DNA of 64,000 bases, from assembly GCA_024637095.1 (NCBI GenBank), contig JAGXFV010000049.1:109631-173630 (forward strand), given 5' to 3'. The notes beneath the pieces were generated by a model. The model worked only from the letters and a program-made list of their open reading frames with translations. It did not search any database and had not been told where the DNA came from. The position numbers were made by a program, and so were the translations under genes. Below are positions 1 through 8,315 of this stretch, one piece after another; within the stretch, counting starts at the first letter, position 1, and every line of letters starts with the position of its first letter. Source of the stretch: Actinomycetes bacterium (lineage in GTDB: Bacteria > Actinomycetota > Thermoleophilia > RBG-16-64-13).

Positions 1-1011
1 TTCTCCGACGGAAAGGACGAAGTGCCGAGCTTCGCCCCCATCGCCAAACAGATGCGCAAGAGCGTTGTGCGCGTCGAGGTGCTGGGCAGCGTCTCGGGAT
101 CGACCATCCCAATGGTCCCTGACGGGCAGGCGCCGGAAGACGAGTTCCATGATCCCAACAACCCCGACGGACAGCTGCCCGAGGACCATCCCACTGTGCC
201 TTCCGAGGGCTCGGGGGTCATCATCCGGTCGGACGGCTACATCCTGACAAACAACCACGTGGTTGACGGCGGTCAGAGCATCACCGTCTTCCTGTCCGAG
301 GGAGAGAGCTACGACGCTCAGATCGTCGGCGCCGATGCCCGCGACGACCTGGCTCTGATCAAGGTGGAGCCGGAGGGCGACCTCTCCGTGGCTCCCCTGG
401 GCGACTCAGACGCCATGGAGATCGGCGACTGGGTGATGGCCATGGGCAACCCGCTGGGCTTTCAGTACTCTGCTACGGTGGGAGTGGTGAGCGGCAAGGG
501 GCGCGCACTGCCGGCCAGCACATTCCGCGACTTCATTCAGACCGACGCCGCCATCTACCCGGGCAACAGCGGTGGTCCCCTGTTCAACCTGGCCGGTGAA
601 GTGATCGGCATCAACACCGCCGTCATCCCCGATACGAATCTGGGCTTCGCCGTGCCGATCAATTCCGCCAAGGAGATCTTGCCTGACCTGCTGGAGGTGG
701 GCAGCGTGACCCGCGGCTACCTGGGCGTGACCATAATGGACGTGGTCGACAATCCGGAAGCTCCGGTGGACGTGACTCAGGGTGCGTACGTTCAGGCGGT
801 GCACGAAGGCGCCCCCGCAGCCGGGGGCGACATCCAGGAGGGTGACGTCATCGTCGAGTTCGACGGCGAAGAGGTGGTGGATTCGACTCAGCTCACGAAC
901 CTGGTGACTCGGACCGAACCGGATTCCACGGTGGTGATGGTGGTCGTCCGCGACGGCGCGCGCAAGAATCTCGAGATCACAATCGGGAAGCTTCCCGGTA
1001 CTCTCGAGTAG
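1..1011 (+). CDS. Trypsin-like serine protease with PDZ domain (HtrA/DegP family), 5' end off window
   Basis: Open frame continues from base 1; TNNHVV, D-DLALIKV, GNSGGPL catalytic motifs, C-terminal PDZ-like region. Confidence 0.93.
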   Translation, partial: FSDGKDEVPSFAPIAKQMRKSVVRVEVLGSVSGSTIPMVPDGQAPEDEFHDPNNPDGQLPEDHPTVPSEGSGVIIRSDGYILTNNHVVDGGQSITVFLSEGESYDAQIVGADARDDLALIKVEPEGDLSVAPLGDSDAMEIGDWVMAMGNPLGFQYSATVGVVSGKGRALPASTFRDFIQTDAAIYPGNSGGPLFNLAGEVIGINTAVIPDTNLGFAVPINSAKEILPDLLEVGSVTRGYLGVTIMDVVDNPEAPVDVTQGAYVQAVHEGAPAAGGDIQEGDVIVEFDGEEVVDSTQLTNLVTRTEPDSTVVMVVVRDGARKNLEITIGKLPGTLE

Positions 1012-1027
1012 TCCCCTGGGAGAGACC

Positions 1028-2017
1028 ATGAAGCCGCCGGAGGCACGACCCCCGGCTTCCTCCGGGGATGCCGCGCTCGGGGGGGGCGAATCGCTCTCCT
1101 GGGCCGGCATATACCTTCGCGGGCTTTTCATGGGCTCGGCGGACGCAGTGCCCGGCGTATCCGGGGGAACTATCGCTTTGATCACCGGGATCTACGGGCG
1201 GCTCATCGGCGCGATCACGGGGGTCGGCCCCTGGTTGGTGCGCGATTTGCCCAAGCTGAGAGACACTGGAGCCCGGCGCGATTACTGGCGAAGCCTGCAA
1301 AGGGTGGATCTGGCCTTTCTGGCGGTCCTGGGCACGGGTATCGTCACCGCCGTCATCACCGTGGCCAGGTTGCTTAATGCAGCTCTCGAAGACTATCCCG
1401 CTCCGACCTACGCCTTCTTCTTCGGACTCATCGCCGCCTCGGCTTACGTCCTCTACCACGAGGTCTCCCTGTCGACGGGCGGGCGGATCGCGGCGGGTGT
1501 TGCCGGCCTCTCTTTTGGCTTCGTCCTAACCGGGATCACCGCCGAGGCGGGGCTGCCTCACAATCCCTTGATCATCTTCGGCGCGGGCATCCTGGCCCTG
1601 AGCGCCATGATCTTGCCGGGGATCTCCGGAGCCTTCATTCTTCTCATCCTCGGTCAGTACCCGTATCTGACGGGCAAGCTCGAGGAGTTGACGGACGGCC
1701 TCGCGGGGTTGGTTTCCGGAGGCGGCGGTCCGGTGCTGCGGCCTGCGCTGGTGGTGGCGGCATTTCTCAGCGGAGGGGTCGTGGGACTGCTATCCATGTC
1801 CCGTTTCGTCAAATGGGCCCTGGAGCACTACCGGCAGGCCACGCTCACCTTCCTGGTCAGTCTCATGCTGGGTGCACTCCGGTTGCCGGCGCAAAAGGTG
1901 ATCGACGGGACAGAGGCGTGGAGCGCGGGCGTGATTGGGGTTACGTTGGCCGCGGCTCTGGTGGGCGCCGGTCTGGTGCTGGTCGTCGAGCGCCTGGCCG
2001 GAGGAATCGAGGTCTAG
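1028..2017 (+). CDS. DUF368 membrane protein (PopT/UptA-type undecaprenyl-phosphate transporter family)
   Basis: GSADAVPGVSGGTIALITGIY signature and internal repeat ILPGISGAFILLILGQY; multiple TM segments. Confidence 0.9.
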   Translation: MKPPEARPPASSGDAALGGGESLSWAGIYLRGLFMGSADAVPGVSGGTIALITGIYGRLIGAITGVGPWLVRDLPKLRDTGARRDYWRSLQRVDLAFLAVLGTGIVTAVITVARLLNAALEDYPAPTYAFFFGLIAASAYVLYHEVSLSTGGRIAAGVAGLSFGFVLTGITAEAGLPHNPLIIFGAGILALSAMILPGISGAFILLILGQYPYLTGKLEELTDGLAGLVSGGGGPVLRPALVVAAFLSGGVVGLLSMSRFVKWALEHYRQATLTFLVSLMLGALRLPAQKVIDGTEAWSAGVIGVTLAAALVGAGLVLVVERLAGGIEV

Positions 2018-2051
2018 GCTCTGCGCTGGGCCGGTGCAGTGGGGAATCCCA

Positions 2052-2789
2052 CTACAGCACCATGCCCAGGAACTTCTGGGTGCGCTCCTCGCTCGGGTTC
2101 TCGATCATCACCCGGGGGTCGCCCTCCTCGACGATCACGCCCTCGTCCATGAACATCAGACGCGACCCCACCTCGCGGGCAAAGCCCATTTCGTGGGTGA
2201 CCACGACCATGGTCATTCCCTCTCGGGCCAGGTCTTTCATCACGTTGAGCACGTCGGCGACCAGTTCGGGATCGAGGGCCGACGTGACTTCGTCGAAGAG
2301 CATCATGTCGGGCTGCATGGCCAAGGCACGGGCGATGGCCACCCTCTGCTGCTGCCCGCCGGAAAGGGTGCCCGGGTATTCGTCGGCCTTCTCGGAGAGC
2401 CCCACTTTGGCCAGCAGGTCCTGGCCGATCTGCTCGGCTACACTCTGGGACTTACCCTGCACCTTCATGGGCGAGAGCGTCAGATTCTCGAGTGCGGTTT
2501 TGTGGGGGAAGAGGTTGAACTGCTGAAAGACCATTCCCACCTTCTGCCGGATCTGGTTGATGTTGGTCTTCGAACCGGTGATGTCGATGCCTTCGATGAA
2601 GATCCTGCCGAGGTGAATGGGCTCGAGGCCGTTGATGCAGCGCAGCATGGTGGACTTGCCGGATCCCGAGGGCCCGATTACGACCACCACCTCGCTGCGC
2701 CGGACCTCGAGGTCGATGCCGCGCAGCACCTCGAGATCGCCGAAGCGTTTGTGCACACCCTCGAGCTTTATCAGAGGCTGATCCATCAT
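2052..2789 (-). CDS. Polar amino-acid ABC transporter ATP-binding protein (GlnQ-like)
   Basis: Walker [10 protein letters not shown], signature [15 protein letters not shown], Walker [14 protein letters not shown]. Confidence 0.96.
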   Translation of the reverse strand: MMDQPLIKLEGVHKRFGDLEVLRGIDLEVRRSEVVVVIGPSGSGKSTMLRCINGLEPIHLGRIFIEGIDITGSKTNINQIRQKVGMVFQQFNLFPHKTALENLTLSPMKVQGKSQSVAEQIGQDLLAKVGLSEKADEYPGTLSGGQQQRVAIARALAMQPDMMLFDEVTSALDPELVADVLNVMKDLAREGMTMVVVTHEMGFAREVGSRLMFMDEGVIVEEGDPRVMIENPSEERTQKFLGMVL

Positions 2790-2794
2790 CCCTC

Positions 2795-3523
2795 CTACAT
2801 ACCCACAGGACGCGCACCTTTGCCGTAGCGCCGCTCCAGTCGGGCGGCAACACGGATCAGCGGCAGGGTAAAGGCGACGTAGAGAATGGCTGCCGCCGTC
2901 AACGGTGTCGGGTTCGCCTTCAGACCCATGATTTCCCGAGAACGGAAGAGCAGTTCCGGCGTCGTGATGACGGAGGCCAAGGCGGTGTCCTTGATCATGG
3001 CGATCAACTCGTTGGTCAGGGGCGGAACCACTATGCGCATGGTCTGCGGGAGAACCACATGGAGCATGGCCTTGTAGTTGTTCATGCCCAGGGAGCGGGC
3101 GGCCTCCATCTGTCCGTGGGGGACGGAGCTGATGCCCGCCCGGAAGATCTCCGCCGAATAGGCGGAGTAGGTGATGGTGATGCCCAGGATGGCCGCCGGG
3201 ATGGGATCGAGGATGAGAAAACGCAGTCCGGTGGTCGAGCCGAAGAGCCCGAGTCCGTAGTAGATGTAGGTCAGCAGCAGGAGCAGCGGCAGCGCGCGGA
3301 AGAAGTCGACGTAAGCTCCCACGAGCCAGCGGAGGGGCCGCAGGGGAACGAGCCGCGTCAGAGCCAGGGTCAGGCCCCCGATGAATGAGAAGAGCAGGCT
3401 CAGGAACAGGATTTCGAAGACGACGAGCAGCGCGGGCAGCAGCTGGGGAATGGTGTCCCGAAGGATCTCGATATTGAAGAAGTACCGTTCGAGGTCGGCA
3501 AAGGCCTGGCCTATTGCGTCCAC
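2795..3523 (-). CDS. Amino-acid ABC transporter permease (HisM/GlnP-like)
   Basis: [24 protein letters not shown] loop; GTG start preceded by AGGGGGAG. Confidence 0.94.
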   Translation of the reverse strand: MDAIGQAFADLERYFFNIEILRDTIPQLLPALLVVFEILFLSLLFSFIGGLTLALTRLVPLRPLRWLVGAYVDFFRALPLLLLLTYIYYGLGLFGSTTGLRFLILDPIPAAILGITITYSAYSAEIFRAGISSVPHGQMEAARSLGMNNYKAMLHVVLPQTMRIVVPPLTNELIAMIKDTALASVITTPELLFRSREIMGLKANPTPLTAAAILYVAFTLPLIRVAARLERRYGKGARPVGM

Positions 3524-3542
3524 TCTGCTGCTCCCCCTGACC

Positions 3543-3600
3543 TCAATTCGCGAGAAAGGGACGGGGGCCGTCTAGACCCCCGTCCCTTCTCGCGAATTGA
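3543..3600 (-). other. Large intercistronic inverted repeat (24-bp stem, one bulged base, 9-nt loop)
   Basis: TCAATTCGCGAGAA(A)GGGACGGGGG ... CCCCCGTCCCTTCTCGCGAATTGA read directly. Confidence 0.95.
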
Positions 3601-3614
3601 ATCGGATCGCTTGT

Positions 3615-4601
3615 CTACTGCTGTTCCGCGGGCAGTTCGCCGAACCACTTCTGGAAGATGCGATCGTACAAACCTTCGTCTTTGAGTTCCTGCAGCGCCT
3701 GGTTAATGGCATCCCGTAGTTGCTCGTTTTCCTGCTTGAGTCCGTAGCCGTACACATCGCCGGTCTCGATCGTGCCGGTGTTCTCGACATTGGGGTTGTC
3801 GCGGATAATGTAGGCGTTGACGGGCGCGTCGTTGACGACGGCATCCAGGCGGCCGGTCTCCAGATCCTGGAAGGCATTCAGGATGGTTTCGTACTTGCGG
3901 ATTTCTCCCACGTCCTCGATCTCCTCGACCGCGAACTGGCCGGTGGTGTCGATCTGCACGCCCACAGTCTTATCGGCGAGGTCCTCGGCGGTTTCGATGG
4001 GACTGTCCACCGGGGCAGAGATGGCGATGTCCGCGGAGATGTAGGGATCGGAGAACGAGATCTGTTCTTCGCGCTCCTCCGTAATGGTCATGGCGGACGC
4101 GATTATGTCGTAGCGGTCGCTCACCAGTGCGGGAATGATGCCATCCCAGGCGGTGGGCACGATTTCGAACTCGAGGCCCATCTTCTTGGCAATCGCAGTC
4201 ATCAGGTCCACGTCGAAGCCGACGTAGTCGCCCTGATCATCGGCGAACTCGAAGGGCGGGAAGGCGGTGTCGGAGCCACCCTGCAGCATGCCGTCATCGA
4301 TGGTCGGGGGAGTCTCGATGTTCTCGGACTTCTGCACCGCTTCGATGTCAGCGGACAATTCCTCGTCTACGGGAACCACGGTCGCCTCTCCAGCGGCGGT
4401 ATCCTCGGTGGCCGTGTCCTCGGTCATGCTGTCTTCGGTCGCGGTGTCCTCGGTCATGCTGTCTTCGGTCGCGGTGTCCTCGGTCATGCTGTCTTCGGTC
4501 GCGGTGTCCTCAGTGTCGTCGTCGCCACAGCCGATCAGGGCCGGGACCAGGGCGAGCGCGAGCACTAGGAGAACTGCAAGCCACAGGTGGTTTCTCTTCA
4601 A
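3615..4601 (-). CDS. Amino-acid ABC transporter substrate-binding lipoprotein
   Basis: TTG start with upstream GGGAGG; lipobox ALIGC; SBP_bac_3 motifs (FPPFEFADDQGDYVGFDVDLMTAIAKKMG). Confidence 0.92.
   Translation of the reverse strand: MKRNHLWLAVLLVLALALVPALIGCGDDDTEDTATEDSMTEDTATEDSMTEDTATEDSMTEDTATEDTAAGEATVVPVDEELSADIEAVQKSENIETPPTIDDGMLQGGSDTAFPPFEFADDQGDYVGFDVDLMTAIAKKMGLEFEIVPTAWDGIIPALVSDRYDIIASAMTITEEREEQISFSDPYISADIAISAPVDSPIETAEDLADKTVGVQIDTTGQFAVEEIEDVGEIRKYETILNAFQDLETGRLDAVVNDAPVNAYIIRDNPNVENTGTIETGDVYGYGLKQENEQLRDAINQALQELKDEGLYDRIFQKWFGELPAEQQ
4411..4512 (-). repeat. 30-bp in-frame tandem repeat (about 3.4 copies) encoding TEDTATEDSM
   Basis: GCGGTGTCCTCGGTCATGCTGTCTTCGGTC repeated, one mismatch in the first + strand copy. 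Confidence 0.95.
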
Positions 4602-4791
4602 AGCGGGCCTCCCTCGGATTCGAGTGGGTCTGTTGCATAAGCATACGACGGGCGGAATACCCTGCCGGTTAGCCGCCATTGATACCACACGGTTGTGAAG
4701 CTGTCCACGAAGCAGCCGGGGCCATGATCGAGGTCTGGTAGGGTTCTGTGGACGGATCGCGACCAATCTGGTGACTGACTCGAGGAGGAGC

Positions 4792-5820
4792 ATGGATCGT
4801 CCGCACGTGCCGGATTGGCTGTCCGCCCTGGTGGACGACCTCGCCGCGGAGGTCTGTGGGGTGGTCGCCCCTAACCTGGGACAGGCGGCGGCCAAGGGCC
4901 TGGCCGGCCGGGCGGAGGGCGGGGACACCACCTTCTCGATCGACGTCCTAGCCGAAGACTGCGTATCGGCCTTTCTCGAGGAGCGCGGGGAGCCGGTCGC
5001 TCTCTATTCGGAGGATCAGGGCCTGCTCGCCATCGGTGCGGCGAGGGCGGAATTCGTCCTCGTGGTCGACCCCATCGACGGCACCCGTCCCGCCGCCGCC
5101 GGGTTCGAAGCCGCCTGCGTCAGCGTGGCCGCCGCGGTTCTGACCGGCGATGACCTCGCGTCCGCATCCCCTCGGATGGGGGACGTGGTCTACGGAGTGG
5201 TGCAGGAGATCAAAGAGGGCGGGGTCTTTCGCGCAGGGCGCGGGCTTGGCGTTGAGGCCCTTGATTCGGAAGGCCGGGCCCGGCCGCTCGCCCCTTCGGT
5301 GAGCGAGGATCTGTCCCGGCTCTTCTGGGCACTCGGCTTCCGCGGCCGCCCTGCTCGGGAGTTGACCGCAGTCCTCGGGGATTTGATCGATCTATCTTCG
5401 GTAGATGGCGGAGTGTTCGACTTGGGGAGCGCAACGTACTGCATGACCCGCATCCTCACCGGGCAGCTCGATTGCTTCATCGATCCAGGGCCCCGAATGA
5501 TCGAAGTCGCCCCTTGGGTAGAGGAACGCTTTCGCCAGGTTGGGAAAGGAGCCGTATTGAACAACGCCCCCTACGACGTGGCGGCTTCCGCTCTGATTCT
5601 CGAAGAGGCGGGCTGCCCGGTCACGGATACCACGGGCCGGAGCCTGCACGAGCGTCCGTTGCTGGGCGCGGGCATGGAGTATCAGATGGCGGTGGTCGCC
5701 TCTGCCAACGACCCGCTGCACCGGCTGGTCCTGGAGGAACTCGATCGCGGTCTAAAGGCCTTCTCCTGCGGGGGGCCGTCCGGAGGAAGACCGGGGACCC
5801 GGGGGAGGGCGCGAACATGA
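4792..5820 (+). CDS. Inositol monophosphatase / FBPase-like family protein
   Basis: VDPIDGTRPAAAGFEAACVSVA metal-binding motif; ATG after GAGGAGGAG. Confidence 0.85.
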   Translation: MDRPHVPDWLSALVDDLAAEVCGVVAPNLGQAAAKGLAGRAEGGDTTFSIDVLAEDCVSAFLEERGEPVALYSEDQGLLAIGAARAEFVLVVDPIDGTRPAAAGFEAACVSVAAAVLTGDDLASASPRMGDVVYGVVQEIKEGGVFRAGRGLGVEALDSEGRARPLAPSVSEDLSRLFWALGFRGRPARELTAVLGDLIDLSSVDGGVFDLGSATYCMTRILTGQLDCFIDPGPRMIEVAPWVEERFRQVGKGAVLNNAPYDVAASALILEEAGCPVTDTTGRSLHERPLLGAGMEYQMAVVASANDPLHRLVLEELDRGLKAFSCGGPSGGRPGTRGRART

Positions 5821-6839
5821 TTGCCGAGTTCTGGGAGCCCGTCGCAGGCGGACGCACCAAGTGCACGCTCTGCCCGCATTTCTGTGTGATCGACGAGGGC
5901 CGCGAAGGTTTGTGCAAGGTTCGCGGCACCCGCGGAGCCCGGCTCGAGAGCCTGGTCTACGGACGCGTGGCCACCGTGGTTTCGGACAGCATCGAGCGCA
6001 AGCCTTTCTTCCACTTTCATCCGGGCGCCTTCGTCCTTTCGCTGAGCACTCTCGGCTGCAACGTGCTCTGTTCGGGGTGTAACACTTGGCAGCTGTCGCA
6101 CGCCACCGCCGCCCGCGGGGAGGCGGAGAAGTTGTCCTTCATGGCGCCTGAAGAAGCAGTGGCCATGGCCGAGAAGCATAGGCTGCCCGGGATCGCCTTC
6201 GCATTCGGCGAGGCAGCCATCTGGGCCGAGTACGTCCATGATGTCTGCATCGCGGCGAAGGAAGCCGGCCTCTTCACCTGTTTCGTCACCGCGGGCTACA
6301 TGAACGTGAAGACGCTCGATTATCTAGCCCCGCACATCGACGCCCTCAAGTACGACCTCAAAGCCCCGGACGGCAGGGGTTGGGGGTGGCTCACCAAGGT
6401 CGAAGATCCTGAAATCACCCTCGACGTCGTGGCCCGCGCGAAGGAGGATCACGGCTGCCATGTGGAAGTGGTAAGCAACCTGGTTCCGGGCATGAACGAT
6501 GACGACGACAGCCTGAGGACGATGGCGAATCAGGTGCTCGAGCGCTTCGGAGCCAGAACCGCTTGGCATGTGACCCGCTTTTTGCCCGAGTTTGAACTCT
6601 CCTACGTGAGGTCAACTCCGGTGAAGACGCTGGAAAGGGCGGCCCAGATCGGACGCGAGGCCGGGTTGGAGTTTGTCTATGTGGGGAACGTCCCCGGCCA
6701 CCCCGGCCGGCATACCGTCTGCCCGAAGTGCGGGCGCACGGTGATCCGGCGCGGAGACCAGCGTGCCGAGGAAAACTGGCTCCGCGAGGGCCGCTGTCCC
6801 GACTGCGGCGAGGAGTTGGGGATCGTGGGTGGTGACTAG
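5817..6839 (+). CDS. Radical SAM protein, AmmeMemoRadiSam AmrS-like, with C-terminal zinc ribbon
   Basis: CTLCPHFC N-terminus; GCNVLCSGCNTWQLSH (CX3CX2C); CPKCGRT...CPDCG ribbon; ATGA overlap with previous gene. Confidence 0.9.
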   Translation: MIAEFWEPVAGGRTKCTLCPHFCVIDEGREGLCKVRGTRGARLESLVYGRVATVVSDSIERKPFFHFHPGAFVLSLSTLGCNVLCSGCNTWQLSHATAARGEAEKLSFMAPEEAVAMAEKHRLPGIAFAFGEAAIWAEYVHDVCIAAKEAGLFTCFVTAGYMNVKTLDYLAPHIDALKYDLKAPDGRGWGWLTKVEDPEITLDVVARAKEDHGCHVEVVSNLVPGMNDDDDSLRTMANQVLERFGARTAWHVTRFLPEFELSYVRSTPVKTLERAAQIGREAGLEFVYVGNVPGHPGRHTVCPKCGRTVIRRGDQRAEENWLREGRCPDCGEELGIVGGD

Positions 6840-6891
6840 TCATGAGAGTGGGGGTCCGCGTCGCCTGTGCAGCCGCATTTTTGGGTGTGGT

Positions 6892-6920
6892 TTGCGGCGC
6901 GCGAGGGGAACCGATATAAG
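6892..6920 (+). promoter_or_regulatory. Candidate sigma70-type promoter for HATPase/LytTR pair
   Basis: TTGCGG - 17 nt - TATAAG. Confidence 0.35.
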
Positions 6921-6982
6921 TGACAGGCCCCCATGCCACCGGGGAAGTCAGTGCGCATTGGAACTAAGGTTAGGAGAGCCAT

Positions 6983-7420
6983 TTGCAGGCCGCCCGGCGA
7001 GTCGTCCTCACACTTCCGGCCAAAGCCGAATATGTAGCTCTGTCGCGTCTGGCCACCTCCGGACTCGGCAGCGGGTCCGGCATGCCCGAGGACGTGGTGG
7101 ACGATCTCAAGGTCGCGGTCAGCGAGGCCTGCTCCTACTTCATCCAGGAGGCTCCGGCTGAGGACGAGACGGATAAGTCCGCCCTCCAACCCGACCGAGA
7201 CGCCGAGGAGCTTCGTATCGAGTACGAACTGGGGGACGAGGTGCTCCAGATATCGATCTCTGGGTGCAGCGATGTCCGCGCTGACGGGACCGTGGAAGTC
7301 GATCCGTTTTCGGAGTTCGGCCTGGGGATGACGATTGTCCGGGCGCTCGTCGACAAGCTCGAGCTTTCCGAAGCGCCCGAATCGCGCACGTTGCTCCGTT
7401 TGACCAAACGCTTGAAATGA
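6983..7420 (+). CDS. HATPase_c-type (anti-sigma/RsbW-like) regulatory ATPase
   Basis: DDLKVAVSEAC (N-box-like), EFGLGMTIVRALVDKLEL; TTG start, upstream AGGAGAG. Confidence 0.7.
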   Translation: MQAARRVVLTLPAKAEYVALSRLATSGLGSGSGMPEDVVDDLKVAVSEACSYFIQEAPAEDETDKSALQPDRDAEELRIEYELGDEVLQISISGCSDVRADGTVEVDPFSEFGLGMTIVRALVDKLELSEAPESRTLLRLTKRLK

Positions 7421-8157
7421 AAGACTTCTACAGGGCTCTCATCGTGGACGATGAGCCCCCGGCCCGGGCCGAACTGAGGTTCATGCTCGCGCGTCACAAC
7501 CGGATCAAGGTTGTGGGGGAGGCCGGGGGCGCTGAGGAGGCTCTTGCGCTTGCCGAGAGTCTCATGTACGACGTCGTCTTCCTCGACGTCAATCTCCCCG
7601 ACATGGACGGAATCGAGGTGGCCGGCCGACTGGCCAAGCTCGCCGAGCACCCGTACGTGGTGTTCATTACTGCATATTCCGAGTTTGCGGTTCGGGCTTT
7701 CGAAGTCAGCGCCTTCGACTATCTCGTGAAACCGGTGACGGAGCGCCGCATGGATCAGACTGTCAACCGGCTGCTCTCCACGCTCGACGCTACGCCTTCT
7801 GCGGTGGAGCAAACCCCGCGGCAACTCGATCGCCTCCCGGTCAGCCGGGGCGACAAGACGGTTCTGCTGGACATGCAGGAGATCTACTACTTCCAGGCGG
7901 AGGGGGATTACGCCCGCGTGTTCACGAACAAAGCGGGCTATCTGGTGAACTATTCGCTCAAAGCGTTGGACGAGCGCCTGGATTCCCGTTCGTTCTTCAG
8001 GTGTCATCGGAGTTACATCGTCAATCTGGAGCATGTCTCGGAGATCATCTCCCTCCCCTCCAACCTCTACGAGCTCAGGCTCGACGACGACCGACGGACG
8101 GTGCTGCCGCTGAGCCGCCGGCAGACCCGGGAGTTGCGCAAGCGCCTCGATTTCTGA
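7417..8157 (+). CDS. LytTR-family response regulator
   Basis: REC domain (IVDDEPPARAEL, VFLDVNLPDMDGIEV) and LytTR domain (FFRCHRSYIVNLEHVSEI); 4-bp overlap with 6983-7420. Confidence 0.95.
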   Translation: MKDFYRALIVDDEPPARAELRFMLARHNRIKVVGEAGGAEEALALAESLMYDVVFLDVNLPDMDGIEVAGRLAKLAEHPYVVFITAYSEFAVRAFEVSAFDYLVKPVTERRMDQTVNRLLSTLDATPSAVEQTPRQLDRLPVSRGDKTVLLDMQEIYYFQAEGDYARVFTNKAGYLVNYSLKALDERLDSRSFFRCHRSYIVNLEHVSEIISLPSNLYELRLDDDRRTVLPLSRRQTRELRKRLDF

Positions 8158-8215
8158 GGCCGTGCGCCGGTCGTCGCGTCCTCTAGCTGGAGTCCGCCCA
8201 ACTTGCGGTAGAGAA

Positions 8216-8241
8216 AGGGCCCTCCGTTTCCGGAGGGCCCT
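8216..8241. terminator. Perfect hairpin between convergent genes
   Basis: (A)GGGCCCTCCG-TTTC-CGGAGGGCCC(T), 11-bp stem, tetraloop. Confidence 0.7.
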
Positions 8242-8315
8242 CCTCGATTCGCCCCGTCAGGACGAGGTTCCGGTGCCCCGCCGAACTGTGTGCTTCGGCG
8301 CTTGGGCGGAACTCT

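Noticed and set aside
3720-4568. 282-aa + strand ORF with GVLGHAVFGR repeats
   Set aside because: Repeats are the reverse complement of the TEDTATEDSM minisatellite; the - strand lipoprotein is clearly the coding sense
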